Notes: generated from the sequence alone by a model not told the origin. Shown: positions 9,480 through 19,757, numbered from the stretch's first letter. The stretch: DNA of 64,000 bases from Salipiger sp. H15 (GCF_040409955.1 NZ_CP123384.1:744001-808000), one strand, 5' to 3'. A program made the numbers and translations.

Positions 9480-11285
9480 TCACTCCGCCTTCATCGCCGC
9501 GTACATCACGTCGAGCAGCTCGTGGCCCATCTGCGGATCGCCCAGGAACGGACGGTCGCGCAGCTCGGTCTTCTGCACGCCCTCCGGCGCCTCGTAGATC
9601 ACCGCGCCGTCCTTGATCGTCGCCCGGATCCGGATCTGCGCCAGCGTCTCGGGGTCCACCGCCGTCGGATCGTCCGACAGGATCACGAAATCGGCGAGCT
9701 TGCCGGTCTCGATCGAGCCCTTGCTGTCCTCCTCGAAATGCTGCTAGGCGGGCCAGATGGTCAGCGCCTTGAGCCCGTCCATCACGCTCACCCGCTGCGC
9801 CGGCCCGAGGATGTCGCCCGAGCGCGTGCGCCGGGTCACCGTGGCCGAGAGGATCCGCATGCTGTCGGGGAAGGCCACCGGCGCATCATGGTGCGAGCCG
9901 AACATCATGCCGCGCTCGCGCACCCAGCCGGTGGGCGAGATGTTGTCGGCATTGACCGGCCCCACCGTGTGGTCGCGATGCCAGTCGCCCCAGTAGAAGG
10001 TGTGCATCGGGAAGAGCGAGGGGAAGACGCCCAGCGCCTTCATCTTGTCGACCTGGTCCTCGCGCAGGAACTGGCCGTGCACCAGCACCGGCCGGTTGGT
10101 CGGCGGGCCATACTTCTCTTCCGCCGCCCCGATCGCGGCCAGCAGCATGTCCGAGGCCCCCTCGCCATTGGCATGGGTGAGGATCTGGAAGCCGTGGCCG
10201 AAGCACCAGTCGACCGAGTCGTTCACCTGCTCCTCGGTGACGGCCGCGTAGCCCTTGTAGCCCGGCGGGTAATCCCCCACCGGGTCGTAGTAGGGCCGGT
10301 CGCGCAGCGCGGTGAAGCCCTGCGGCGAGCCGTCGATGGTCAGCTTGCAGCCGCCGACCCGCACGTGCCCGTCATACTCCTGGCTGACATTCGCCTCGAT
10401 GAAATCGCGCGCCTCCAGCACGTCGGGGAACGCCACCACGTCGATCGGCAGCTGCCCCTTGGCATCCACCGCCTTCAGCGCCGCCACGTTGCCCGCGCTC
10501 GAGCGGCCCTCCTGCGCGGTGGTGTAGCCGAAGCGCGCCCACATCTCGGCCCCGGCCCTGGCGAAGGCCTCGAACCCCTCCGGTCCGAGCTGGCTGAGCA
10601 GCGGCACCAGCGTGCCGAAGAAGGCATATTCCTCGAGCACCCCATTCGGCCGCCCGTCCTCGCCGCGGCGGATCACCCCGCCCGGCGGGTTTTCCGACGC
10701 ATCGGTGATCCCGGCGATCTCCAGCGCCCTGGAATTGGCCACGCCGAGGTGCCCGGACTGGTGGACGATCAGGATCGGCACCTCCGAGGAGACCTCGTCG
10801 AGCTCGTCCCGCGTCGGGTGCCGCAGCTCGGCCAGCTGCGCGTTGTCGTAGCCGAAGCCGATGATCAGGTTGACCGAGTCGACCACCGCCTGGTTGTCCG
10901 CGATCCAGTCGCGCAGCCCCTGCTGCAGGCTGGCGATATCGGTGACATCCCCGTCGGGCGGTGCCAACATGTTGGCCGAAAGCGCCTGGATGCCGCCCAT
11001 GACCACGTGGCCGTGGCTGTCGACGAAGCCCGGCAGCATGGTGCGCCCGCCAAGCTCGAACATCTCGGTGCCCTCGCCCTTCAGCGCCAAGACCTCCGCC
11101 ATCGACCCGACGGCGAGGATTTTGCCGTCCTTCACCGCCACCGCCTCGGCCGTGGGCGCCTCGTCGTTGATGGTGAGGATCGGACCGCCTGAATAGATCG
11201 TGTCGGCGATCTCCTGTGCGACCGCCCCGCCCGAGGCCAGCACCGTTCCAAGCAGCAACGCCGCGCCGCCAGCTGCAATGCGCAT
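9480..11285 (-). pseudogene. exported YtcJ-like amidohydrolase broken by an in-frame TAG
   Basis: The frame encodes an amidohydrolase of the metal-dependent (Amidohydro_3, YtcJ-like) family with a signal peptide ending in GGAVAQ. The metal-binding VDSHGHV motif and the later THANGEG motif are intact. A TAG codon at 9746-9744 stops the protein at residue 513, just after the LTIWPA segment. The same frame then continues for 88 codons to 9480 and encodes the expected C-terminal beta-sandwich (QHFEEDSKGS, GKLADFVILSDDP). Relatives commonly have Tyr at the stop position, so one base change from TAC or TAT explains it. The 513-residue product lacks the C-terminal metal-domain closure. A sequencing error is the main alternative. 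Confidence 0.85.
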
Positions 11286-11441
11286 CGAAAAATCCCTCCT
11301 GAAAGGTCACCCGCGCACAATCCAAGCGCGAATCGGCGGCGTCTCAGGCACCGCTGGCCCGAAGCTAACGTGGGGTAATATTTGCGTCACCCGAATTGAC
11401 GCATTTCCGCAAGACCGCGCTCCCGGTCCGCGCAAACCTGC

Positions 11442-12875
11442 TCAGGTGCGCCGCAGGTCGCCGACCTCGCGCCAGAAAAGCGGCGTCAGCAGCACGTAGA
11501 CGGTGATCATCTCGAGCCGCCCGAGATACATGGCAAAGGACAGGATCAGCTTCACCGGATCGCTCAGCGTGGCGAAGTTCCCCGCCGGTCCGATGATCGA
11601 GCCGACCCCCGGGCCGACATTCGCCAGCGCGGTCAGCGCGCCGCTGGCCGAGGTCTCGAAATCCAGCCCGAAGAAGTCGAGCGCAACGGTGAAGGTGCCG
11701 AAGGTCAGCCCGTAGAACATCATGAAGCTGATCACGCCCTTCATCACGTCGTCGTCCACCCGCGCGCCCTCGTAGCGGATCGCGGTGACGGCATGAGGTG
11801 CGCGGATGGTCTGCATCTTGGCCTTGAGCGCCCGCGCGAACAGCAGCCAGCGCATCGCCTTGGCCCCGCCCGCGGTCGAACCGGTGCAGCCGCCCACCGC
11901 GGTCAGGATGAAGAAGGCGACCGCCGCGAAGGGCCCCCAGAGCGTGTAGTCGGTGGTGGCGTAGCCGGTCGTCGTCACCACCGAGACCACGTTGAAGGCC
12001 ACCGCCGTCGCCGCTTCGAAGGGCGCCATGCCCTCGTCGAGCACCAGCCAGACGGTCATCACGGTGATCACCAGCGCCAGCGACTTGAGCATCGCCTCGA
12101 CCTGCTCCGAGCGGAAGGCGCCGCGCAGCGCGATGCGCAGGTACCAGGCGAAGGGCAAGGAGCCCAGCAGCATGAAGATCGTGCCCGCCCATTGCAGGAA
12201 CGGGCTGGTGAAATGCCCGAAGGAGGCGTCGTAGCCCGAGTAGCCGCCGGTCGAGAGCGTGGTCATCGCATGGGTGACGGCATCGAAGACGCTCATCCCG
12301 CCAAGGAAGTAGACAAAGGCGCAGAGCGCGATCAGCCCGAGGTAGATGCGCAGCGTCGCCGAGGCGAAGGCCGCGGCGTTCTTCAGTTCCTTCTCGCCCT
12401 TGTCCGAGCTTTCGGTGCGGAAGAGCTGCATCCCGCCCACCTGCAGCAGCGGCAGCATGGCGATGCCGGTGACGATGAAGCCGACCCCGCCCACGCCCTG
12501 CAGCAGCGCCCGCCACATGATGATCCCGCGCGGCGTCTGGTCGAGCCCGCTCATCACCGTCGAGCCGGTGGTGGTGATCCCCGACATGGCCTCGAAGAGC
12601 GCGTCCACCGGGCTCAGCCCCCACATCCAGAGCGGCACCGCCCCGGCGACCGCGGCGGTGACCCAGACCGACGAGGTCAGCAGGAAGCCCAGCAGCCGGT
12701 TCTGCTCCTGGAAGTCGGACCAGGTGGACAGGCTCACGCCGCCGCCGACCATCCCCACCAGCGCCGCCGACATCACGAAGGTCGCGCCGGTGTCGGGGAA
12801 CAGGATCGCCACCGGCACCATCAGGACCGCGAAGAACAGGCAGACCAGTCCGTTGATGAAGTAGATGAAGGACAT
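11442..12875 (-). CDS. trkH: TrkH-type potassium uptake protein
   Basis: A roughly 477-residue inner-membrane K+ transporter subunit made of four M1-P-M2 repeats. All four selectivity-filter loops can be read: ITTTGST, LSTGGYSG, VTTTGYAT and NVGPGVGS. It normally works with the cytoplasmic gating protein TrkA, which is not in this window. A start at 12908 is also open; the ATG at 12875, giving MSFIYFING, fits the family better, although neither has a strong Shine-Dalgarno sequence. Divergent from murJ. Confidence 0.93.
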   Translation of the reverse strand: MSFIYFINGLVCLFFAVLMVPVAILFPDTGATFVMSAALVGMVGGGVSLSTWSDFQEQNRLLGFLLTSSVWVTAAVAGAVPLWMWGLSPVDALFEAMSGITTTGSTVMSGLDQTPRGIIMWRALLQGVGGVGFIVTGIAMLPLLQVGGMQLFRTESSDKGEKELKNAAAFASATLRIYLGLIALCAFVYFLGGMSVFDAVTHAMTTLSTGGYSGYDASFGHFTSPFLQWAGTIFMLLGSLPFAWYLRIALRGAFRSEQVEAMLKSLALVITVMTVWLVLDEGMAPFEAATAVAFNVVSVVTTTGYATTDYTLWGPFAAVAFFILTAVGGCTGSTAGGAKAMRWLLFARALKAKMQTIRAPHAVTAIRYEGARVDDDVMKGVISFMMFYGLTFGTFTVALDFFGLDFETSASGALTALANVGPGVGSIIGPAGNFATLSDPVKLILSFAMYLGRLEMITVYVLLTPLFWREVGDLRRT

Positions 12876-13132
12876 GACGGCTTTCTTTCGACTCGCCGGC
12901 CCGGCCATGACGCCGCGACGGCCCCCAAGCCATGCGGCGGGGCCGCGGGAAATTCAACTCGACTTTTGCCGCTTCGGCAACCGGGTTGCCGAAGAGCCGC
13001 ATCCCCGGGCGACCGGCAAGGCCCCGCGTATGCACGGTTTGTGCATCTCCTGTGCATCGGCGGTGCCCCCTTTCTCCCCCCCGGCGGATGGTCTACCTCT
13101 GGCGCCGCGAACAGACGAAGGGCGCCGACAAC

Positions 13133-14677
13133 ATGAAACCCATCCGCCTGATCTCGGGCATCCTCACGGTCGGATTCTGGACTCTCGCCAGCCGCGTTCT
13201 CGGTGTCGCGCGCGAGATCTTCATCCTCGCCTACATCGGCCCGGGCCCGGTCATGGACGCCTTCGTCGCCGCCTTCCGCCTGCCCAACATGTTCCGCCGC
13301 TTCTTCGCCGAAGGCGCCTTCAACGCCGCGTTTGTTCCCATCTTTTCAAAGAAGTACGAGGGCGAGGAGAACCCGCTGAAGTTCGGCAGCGACGCGATGA
13401 ACGGGCTGGCCTTCGTGCTGCTGGTGATGTCGGCGCTGGCGCTGGTCTTCATGCCCGCGCTGGTCTGGGCCACCGCCGGCGGCTTCGTCGGTGACGGGCG
13501 CTTCGACCTGACGATCGGCTACGGCCGCATCGTCTTTCCCTACATCTTCTTCATCTCCCTCGCCGCGCTCTTCTCCGGCGCCCTCAACGCCACCGGCCAC
13601 TTCGCCGCTGCCGCCGCGGCGCCGGTGCTGCTGAACATCTTCGTCATCGTCGCCATGGTCACCGCGCAAGTGGTCGGAAGCGAGGTAATTCAATGGCTTG
13701 TCTGGGCGATCCCGTTCGCCGGAGTGGCCCAGCTGGCGCTGGTCTGGTACGCCGCCGAGCAAGCCGGGATCCGCCTCCGCCCGGGCCGGCCGGTCTGGAC
13801 CCCCGACATGAAACGCCTCGTCCGCGTCGCCATCCCGGCAGCCCTCGCGGGGGGCGTCATGCAGGTGAACCTGCTGGTCGGCCAGCAGGTCGCCTCCAAC
13901 TTCGAAAAGGCCGTGGGCTGGCTCTACGCCGCCGACCGGCTCTACCAGCTGCCGCTCGGCGTGGTGGGCATCGCCGTCGGCATCGTGCTGCTGCCGGACC
14001 TCTCGCGCCGCCTCAAGGCGCAGGACGACGCCGGGGCGCGCCATGCGTTCTCGCGCGCGGGCGAGTTGTCGCTGGCGCTGACCGTGCCCGCCGCCGTGGC
14101 GCTGGTGGTGGTGCCCTTCCCGGTCGTCTCGGTGCTGTTCCAGCGCGGCGCGACCTCGGTCTCGGACGCGCAGGCCATCGCCTTCGCCGTCGCCATCTAC
14201 GGGCTCGGCCTGCCCGCCTTCGTGCTGCAGAAGGTGCTGCAACCGCTGTTCTTCGCGCGCGAGGACACCCGCACCCCGTTCCGCTACGCGCTCTGGTCCA
14301 TGGCGGTGAACGCGGCGCTGGCGATCGGTCTCGCGCCGGTGCTGGGCTGGTACGCCCCCGCCATCGCGACCACCACCGCCGCCTGGACCATGGTCGCGCA
14401 GCTGGCCTGGGGCGGCCGGAAACTGGGCGAGGTGGCGCGGTTCGACACCCGTTTCCGCCAGCGCATCCTGCGCATCTGCCTTGCCTCGGCGATCATGGGG
14501 ATCATTCTCTGGGGAACCATGCTGGCCCTCGGGCCGTTGCTGGAACGAAGCTACTGGCGGAGCCTTGCGCTCGTCGCCCTGATCGTCGTCGGCCTTGCCT
14601 CCTATGGCCTCGCCGGTCAGGCCGTGGGTGCGTTCCGCCTCTCCGAGTTCCGATCCGCATTCCGCCGCAAGGGCTGA
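13133..14677 (+). CDS. murJ: lipid II flippase MurJ
   Basis: A 514-residue polytopic membrane protein of the MOP/MviN superfamily with about 14 hydrophobic segments. It flips lipid II to the periplasm for peptidoglycan synthesis. The N-terminal SRVLGVAREIFILAYIG and the AFRLPNMFRRFFAEGAF segments are strongly conserved in MurJ. The frame is open further upstream, but the ATG at 13133 gives the family N-terminus. It is followed after 2 bases by the phospholipase D-like gene, so they are probably co-transcribed. Confidence 0.97.
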   Translation: MKPIRLISGILTVGFWTLASRVLGVAREIFILAYIGPGPVMDAFVAAFRLPNMFRRFFAEGAFNAAFVPIFSKKYEGEENPLKFGSDAMNGLAFVLLVMSALALVFMPALVWATAGGFVGDGRFDLTIGYGRIVFPYIFFISLAALFSGALNATGHFAAAAAAPVLLNIFVIVAMVTAQVVGSEVIQWLVWAIPFAGVAQLALVWYAAEQAGIRLRPGRPVWTPDMKRLVRVAIPAALAGGVMQVNLLVGQQVASNFEKAVGWLYAADRLYQLPLGVVGIAVGIVLLPDLSRRLKAQDDAGARHAFSRAGELSLALTVPAAVALVVVPFPVVSVLFQRGATSVSDAQAIAFAVAIYGLGLPAFVLQKVLQPLFFAREDTRTPFRYALWSMAVNAALAIGLAPVLGWYAPAIATTTAAWTMVAQLAWGGRKLGEVARFDTRFRQRILRICLASAIMGIILWGTMLALGPLLERSYWRSLALVALIVVGLASYGLAGQAVGAFRLSEFRSAFRRKG

Positions 14678-14679
14678 CC

Positions 14680-16167
14680 ATGACGCTCACATCGCTGATC
14701 ACCGCCGCCGAGGGTTTCCCCGCCCTCGAACGGCTCTGCCATGCCGCGCAACACGAGCTGGTGATGAGCTTCCGCATCCTTGATCCCCGCACCAGGCTGC
14801 GCAGCCCCGAGCTGCGCGCGCAGGGGATGCAGACCTGGGCCGACCTGCTCGCCGACGTGGCAGGGCGCGGTGTCACGCTGCGGATGATCATTTCCGATTT
14901 CGACCCGGTCTTCACCGCCTCGCTGCACCGGGGGGCCTGGCGCTCGGCCTCGGGCTTCGCCGAGCGGCTGAGCGGAGACTTGCAGATCCTCTGCGCGCCG
15001 CACGGGCAGAACGCGGGCTGGCTCTGGCGGTGGGCGATGCGCGGCAAGATCGCCCGCTACATCGCCGAGCTGCGGCAGGAGGAGGAGACCGCGCTCACCC
15101 CCGTGCAGCACGCGGTGCTGAAGGGCGCGGTGCTGCTGCGTCCGGTGACCATCCACCAGAAATTCGCCGTGGCCGACGGCCATGCCTGCGTCATCGGCGG
15201 GCTCGACATCAACGAGCGCCGCTTCGACACGCCCGAGCACGACCGCCCCGCCGACGAGACCTGGCACGACGTGTCGATGCAGGTGGACGACGCGGAGTTC
15301 TCGGCCGTCCTGCGCGCCCATTTCGACGATTGCTGGAATGCCGCGCTCGACTGCGACACGCCCTGCGTCACCGGCACCGCCACGCGCCGCGAGGCCTCGG
15401 GCCACCCGCAGGCACCGCAGGACCTGCGGCTGGTGCGCACCTTCTCCGCCCCCTGCCCCGGCGCCGCCCGGCTCTCGCCCCGCGCCACGATCACCGAGCA
15501 CGAGAAGACGGTGATCGCCATGATCGGCGAGGCCCGGCGCAACATCTACATCGAGACGCAGTTCCTGCGGCACCGCCCGGTCGCCGAGGCGCTGGCCAAG
15601 GCGGGCGCGCGCAACGCCGATCTGCAGCTGGTGCTGCTGATGCCCTCCTTCCCCGACCGGGTGCTCTACGAGGGCAACGACGGCTGGGACACGCGCCACG
15701 GCCACGCGCTGCAGACCGAGGCGGTGACCAGGGTGCAGCGCGCCTTCGGCGACCGCGCCGCCATCGTCTCGCCCGGCCAGCACGAGGCACCGCCCGAGGA
15801 CGTGCCCGACCTGCTCGGCTCGGGGCCGATCTACGTGCATTCGAAGGTGATGCTGGTGGACGACCGGGTCGGCCTCGTAGGCTCCGCCAACCTCAACGGC
15901 CGCAGCCTGCGCTGGGACACCGAGGCCTCGATCCTGTTCCGCCGCCCCGACGCGGTGCACGAGCTGCAGCGGCGGCTGGCGCAGACCTGGCTGGGCGATC
16001 ATCTGAACGGGCGCGACCCGGTCGCCGCGCGCACCTGGCGGCAGGCGGCGCTGGCCAATGCCGCGCACCCGCCCGAGGACCGCGAGGGCTTCATCCTGCC
16101 CTATCCGCAGGCGGCGGGGCGCCGGTTCGCCCGCGCCCTGCCGATCCTGCCCGCCGACATGTTCTGA
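14680..16167 (+). CDS. phospholipase D-like protein with two HKD motifs
   Basis: A 495-residue member of the phospholipase D superfamily. Two complete HxKxxxxD motifs are visible: HQKFAVAD at about residues 159-166 and HSKVMLVD near 387-394, each followed by the expected Gly-Gly or Gly-Ser. Both halves of the active site are therefore present in one chain. No signal peptide is seen, so it is likely cytoplasmic or membrane-peripheral. Cardiolipin synthase, phospholipase D and other phosphodiesterase roles are all possible; the absence of N-terminal membrane helices argues against a typical ClsA. The start is the ATG 2 bases after the murJ stop. Confidence 0.88.
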   Translation: MTLTSLITAAEGFPALERLCHAAQHELVMSFRILDPRTRLRSPELRAQGMQTWADLLADVAGRGVTLRMIISDFDPVFTASLHRGAWRSASGFAERLSGDLQILCAPHGQNAGWLWRWAMRGKIARYIAELRQEEETALTPVQHAVLKGAVLLRPVTIHQKFAVADGHACVIGGLDINERRFDTPEHDRPADETWHDVSMQVDDAEFSAVLRAHFDDCWNAALDCDTPCVTGTATRREASGHPQAPQDLRLVRTFSAPCPGAARLSPRATITEHEKTVIAMIGEARRNIYIETQFLRHRPVAEALAKAGARNADLQLVLLMPSFPDRVLYEGNDGWDTRHGHALQTEAVTRVQRAFGDRAAIVSPGQHEAPPEDVPDLLGSGPIYVHSKVMLVDDRVGLVGSANLNGRSLRWDTEASILFRRPDAVHELQRRLAQTWLGDHLNGRDPVAARTWRQAALANAAHPPEDREGFILPYPQAAGRRFARALPILPADMF

Positions 16168-16854
16168 TCAGCGCCGCTGCCGCAGCCGCTCGCGCAGCCG
16201 GGCCCAGCCGCCGGGCACCAGCACCATGGTCAGCACGAAGCCCGAGGCAAAGCCGCCAAGGTCCGCCACCCAGTCGAGCGTACCTCCGAAGAGCAGCCCG
16301 AACAGCAGCTGTATCCCCAGGAGGATGCCGATCAGCGAGAAGGCCCGCGCCTGCTGCGCCCCAAGCTGCCCGAGCCGCAGCCACAGCAGGTAGGTGAAAC
16401 CGCCGATCAGCCCGTAGACCGGCGGGAAGGCCCCGATCAGCGGCACCGGCGTGCTGAGGAACCCGTAGGCCAGCGCCCCGCAAAGGCTCGACACGGCAAG
16501 GATCGCCAGCGCGCGCCAGGTCCCCAGCGCCTCGCCCACCATCTTGCCGAGCGCCAGCAGCATCACCCCGGCGAAAAGCGCGTGGCTGAAGCTCGCGTGC
16601 ACGAAGGGATAGCTGAAGAAGCGCAGCAGGTGCTGGGCCGGGAACTGCCCGGTCGACAGCATCCAGTGCCAGACCTCTCCCGAGAAGGCGAAGCGCTGCA
16701 GCGCCTCGAGCCGCCAGCCCACCGCTCCGGGCCCGCCTGCGAGCCCGCGCGCGCCCAGCGTGAAGGCCACTTCGACCCCGACGATGACGAGCGCCAGCGC
16801 CACGATCGCGGGCGGCATCGAGTTGAACGGCGAGACATTGTGGTTATGCGCCAT
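16168..16854 (-). CDS. rhomboid-family membrane protein lacking the catalytic dyad
   Basis: A 228-residue protein with about six membrane segments in rhomboid order. The L1-side motif is H86-x4-H91, but the following Asn position is Ala95. Where active rhomboids have G-x-S-G, this protein reads G141-A-F-P-P-V-Y-G, so the nucleophile is replaced by Phe143. The TM6 His of the AHLGGF motif is Asp198 (ADLGGF). All catalytic and oxyanion residues are thus missing, which points to a pseudoprotease. Its end abuts the end of the phospholipase D-like gene on the other strand. The start gives MAHNHN; a longer minus frame overlapping trpS is spurious. Confidence 0.85.
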   Translation of the reverse strand: MAHNHNVSPFNSMPPAIVALALVIVGVEVAFTLGARGLAGGPGAVGWRLEALQRFAFSGEVWHWMLSTGQFPAQHLLRFFSYPFVHASFSHALFAGVMLLALGKMVGEALGTWRALAILAVSSLCGALAYGFLSTPVPLIGAFPPVYGLIGGFTYLLWLRLGQLGAQQARAFSLIGILLGIQLLFGLLFGGTLDWVADLGGFASGFVLTMVLVPGGWARLRERLRQRR

Positions 16855-16929
16855 GGTGGCCTCTTTCTTGACGGCATGTCGGGCCATGGGTAAGCCAGCC
16901 CAGACCGAATTTCCAGACGGAGGAAGCCC

Positions 16930-17970
16930 ATGTCCGACGCGGGCGACATCAATTCCGCTTTCACGCCGCGCGTGTTTTCCGGCATCCAGCCCTCGGGCGG
17001 GCTGACGCTTGGCAACTACCTTGGCGCGATCAAGCGTTTCGTCGACATGCAGGACAGCGGGATCGAGACGATCTACTGTGTCGTCGACATGCACGCGATC
17101 ACCGTCTGGCAGGACCCCGAGGCGCTGCGCCGGCAGACGCGCGAGCTGACCGCGGGCTATCTCGCCTCCGGGCTCGACCCCGAGAAGTCGATCCTCTTCA
17201 ACCAGAGCCAGGTCGCCGGCCACGCCCAGCTCGGCTGGATCTTCAACTGCGTCGCCCGGCTCGGCTGGATGAACCGGATGACCCAGTTCAAGGACAAGGC
17301 CGGCAAGAACGCCGAGAAGGCCTCGCTCGGCCTCTACGCCTATCCCGCGCTGATGGCCGCCGACATCCTGCTCTACCATGCCACCCACGTGCCCGTGGGC
17401 GAGGACCAGAAGCAGCACGTCGAGCTGACCCGCGACATCGCGGCGAAGTTCAACCACGACTACGGCACCGAGTTCTTCCCGATGACCGAGCCAGTGATCG
17501 AGGGCGCGGCCACCCGCGTCATGAGCCTGCGCGACGGGTCGAAGAAGATGTCGAAGTCCGATCCCTCGGACGCCTCGCGCATCAACATGACCGATGACGC
17601 CGACGCCATCGCCAAGAAGATCCGCAAGGCCAAGACCGATGCCGACGGGATGCCGTCCGAGGCCAAGGGCCTCGAGGGTCGTCCCGAGGCACGCAACCTC
17701 GTCAACATCTACGCCGCCCTCGCCGGGCAAAGCGTCGACGAGGTGCTGGCCATGGCCGGCGGCAAGCAGTTCTCGGAGTTCAAGCCGATGCTGGTCGATC
17801 TCGCCGTCGACAAGCTGGCGCCGATCTCGACCGAGATGGCCCGCCTGATGCAGGACCCGGCGCAGATCGACGCGATCCTCGCCGCAGGCAGCGACCGCGC
17901 CCGCGCCATCGCCGAGCCGATCCTGCAGAAAACCTACGAGATCGTCGGCATGGTCGGCGCGAAAGCCTGA
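16930..17970 (+). CDS. trpS: tryptophan--tRNA ligase
   Basis: A 346-residue class I aminoacyl-tRNA synthetase that charges tRNA-Trp. The Rossmann-fold signature is [18 protein letters not shown] near residues 16-33 (the HIGH-equivalent is TLGN) and the KMSKS loop is KKMSKS near residue 203. Length is normal. GGAGGAAG precedes the start. Transcription ends at the hairpin at about 17996. Confidence 0.98.
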   Translation: MSDAGDINSAFTPRVFSGIQPSGGLTLGNYLGAIKRFVDMQDSGIETIYCVVDMHAITVWQDPEALRRQTRELTAGYLASGLDPEKSILFNQSQVAGHAQLGWIFNCVARLGWMNRMTQFKDKAGKNAEKASLGLYAYPALMAADILLYHATHVPVGEDQKQHVELTRDIAAKFNHDYGTEFFPMTEPVIEGAATRVMSLRDGSKKMSKSDPSDASRINMTDDADAIAKKIRKAKTDADGMPSEAKGLEGRPEARNLVNIYAALAGQSVDEVLAMAGGKQFSEFKPMLVDLAVDKLAPISTEMARLMQDPAQIDAILAAGSDRARAIAEPILQKTYEIVGMVGAKA

Positions 17971-17995
17971 CCTTCCGCCAGAGCCAGACCTGAGG

Positions 17996-18018
17996 GGCCG
18001 TCCGCAAGGGCGGCCTTT
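17996..18018 (+). terminator. rho-independent terminator after trpS
   Basis: GGCCGTCC and GGGCGGCC pair over 8 bases (one G-T pair) around a short loop, followed by TTTCGCCTTTC. It lies about 25 bases after the trpS stop. Confidence 0.75.
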
Positions 18019-18116
18019 CGCCTTTCACGGACCCCGCGCCACGCGCACGGCGGCACTGCCGCCGCTTTCGTGCTACACTCGCCGCATTGCCTTCGGCCTG
18101 AGGGAGGACCGGCGCG

Positions 18117-19019
18117 ATGACACTCAGCCCAGACCGCACCTGGATCGCCTGGACCGGGATGGAGACCGACCTGATCTTCAACCACGGCGTCGATCTTCCG
18201 CATTTCGCCGCCTTCCCGATGATCGACGACACCGAGGGCCGCGCCCGGCTGCGCGGCTATGCCGAGGCGCTGATCGGCATCGGCCGCGAGACCGGCGCGG
18301 GCATCATTCTCGACACGCCGACCTGGATGGCCAACCCCGACCGCGCCGCCCCCGTCGGCTACGCGCCCGAGGATCTTGGCAGAGTCACCCGCGAGGCGGT
18401 GGCCCTGCTGCGCGAGATGGCCGCAGCGCATCCCGAGGTGGCGACCCGCATCAGTGTGCAGATCGGCCCGCAGGGCGACGGCTACAAGCCCGGCATGGCC
18501 GCGGCCGAGGCCTCCGCCGCCTACCACGCGCCGCAGATCCGCGCGGCCAGGGAGGCCGGGGCCGACATGGTCAGCGCCTACACGCTCGGCGCCGCGGGCG
18601 AGGCGATCGGCATCGCCAGGGCGGCGGCGCACGCGGGCATTCCCGCCCTCATCTCCTTCACCGTGGAAACCGATGGCCGCCTCGCCGACGGCACGCTCCT
18701 GTCGGAGGCGGTGCAGCGCCTCGCCGGGGCGACGGATCCTGCGGCGATCATGGTCAACTGCGCCCATCCCGAGCATATCGCCAATGCCTTCGACGGCGGC
18801 GAATGGGAGGCGCATCTTGCGGGTATCGTCGCCAATGCCTCGCGCCAGAGCCATGCCGAGCTCGACGCCTGCGACACGCTCGACGACGGCGATCCGGCGG
18901 AACTGGCCGCGCAGCTCGCCGAGCTGCAGCGCAGCCACCCCGCGCTGCGCGTGCTCGGCGGCTGCTGCGGCACCGACCTGCGCCACCTGCGCGAGATCGC
19001 GCGGCGCGTGTCGGGCTAG
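18117..19019 (+). CDS. homocysteine S-methyltransferase family protein
   Basis: A 300-residue TIM-barrel protein of the Hcy-binding family. The three zinc-ligand cysteines are present: Cys215 in VNCAHP and Cys283-Cys284 in GGCCGTD. Members transfer methyl groups from S-methylmethionine, SAM or betaine to homocysteine; the donor here is unknown. The N-terminus ends in a short beta-strand (TGMETDLIF) in place of the common GG-x-ETxL motif. GGGAGGAC precedes the ATG, and TACACT at 18074-18079 could be a -10 element. Confidence 0.88.
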   Translation: MTLSPDRTWIAWTGMETDLIFNHGVDLPHFAAFPMIDDTEGRARLRGYAEALIGIGRETGAGIILDTPTWMANPDRAAPVGYAPEDLGRVTREAVALLREMAAAHPEVATRISVQIGPQGDGYKPGMAAAEASAAYHAPQIRAAREAGADMVSAYTLGAAGEAIGIARAAAHAGIPALISFTVETDGRLADGTLLSEAVQRLAGATDPAAIMVNCAHPEHIANAFDGGEWEAHLAGIVANASRQSHAELDACDTLDDGDPAELAAQLAELQRSHPALRVLGGCCGTDLRHLREIARRVSG

Positions 19020-19031
19020 GTCAGGACAGGG

Positions 19032-19655
19032 TCAGGCAAGCCCGGTGCGCGCCGCCAGCCGCAGCGCGTGGCTCGGGTCCATGGCGGCGGGCGGCATCAC
19101 CTTGTCATAGGCCGCGCGGATCAGCGCGCCGATCTCCGGGCGCAGCACCACGCGCCCGTCCTCGAGCCGCCCGAGCGGCGACCGGCTCGCGAAGGCACCG
19201 TTGCCCCATGTCAGCATCACCTGGGCCACCTGAGCCAGCGCCAGATCCTCGGCGGGCATCTCCGACAGGCTCGCATCCATGCGCAGGAAGACGAAGGTCG
19301 CCTTGATCGACCCGTCGCGGTCGAAGCGGAACACCCGGTACTGGTTCGCCCCGCCCGCCTGCAGCCGCGCCACCATTTCCGGCAGCCCGTCGACCATCCG
19401 CCCGAGGTCCGGCAGATCCAGCAGCTCCGCCCAGTCGCGGAAGAAGAACACCATGACATTGGCGCCGAGCTCGGGGTCGTGCTCGGCCATGCGCGCGCCC
19501 GACATGGCACAGACCGCCTCGAAGGCGCCCTTGACCACTGTCAGGGTCGCGTCCTCCACCCCGAAGACCACCGGCACCAGCGGCCGCCCCCAGCGCGCGC
19601 AGAGATAGGTCCCGTCCTCGCGGGTGAACAGCGCTTCGACCTCGGTCGCGTCCAT
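19032..19655 (-). CDS. conserved protein of unknown function
   Basis: A 207-residue soluble protein that I cannot assign to a named family. It starts MDATEVEALF and contains an acidic N-terminus, a KGAFEAVCAMSG segment, an aromatic VMVFFFRDW strand and a VFRFDRDGSIKA strand, suggesting a mixed alpha/beta fold. No signal peptide or membrane segment is seen. It lies 102 bases downstream of ruvB in the same direction and may be part of the ruv transcript. An ATG 17 codons upstream is open but gives a non-conserved-looking lead. Confidence 0.65.
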   Translation of the reverse strand: MDATEVEALFTREDGTYLCARWGRPLVPVVFGVEDATLTVVKGAFEAVCAMSGARMAEHDPELGANVMVFFFRDWAELLDLPDLGRMVDGLPEMVARLQAGGANQYRVFRFDRDGSIKATFVFLRMDASLSEMPAEDLALAQVAQVMLTWGNGAFASRSPLGRLEDGRVVLRPEIGALIRAAYDKVMPPAAMDPSHALRLAARTGLA

Positions 19656-19757
19656 GGCTCGCCCCTTCTTCTCTTCGAAAAATACGCAAAGCGCGGCACC
19701 CGCCACGCGGCGCTCCGCCTGCCATGCCGGGCGCTTCGGCGCAAGTCCGGCGGCGCG

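Noticed and set aside
9744..9746. Pyrrolysine or programmed readthrough at the TAG codon
   Set aside because: There is no sign of a pyrrolysine insertion apparatus in the window and the family is not known to use it. A nonsense mutation or sequence error is simpler, although readthrough is not disproved.
13693..14679. Plus-strand frame that runs through murJ into the phospholipase D-like gene
   Set aside because: The part before 14680 is an Arg/Pro-rich shadow of murJ. The conserved protein begins at the ATG at 14680.
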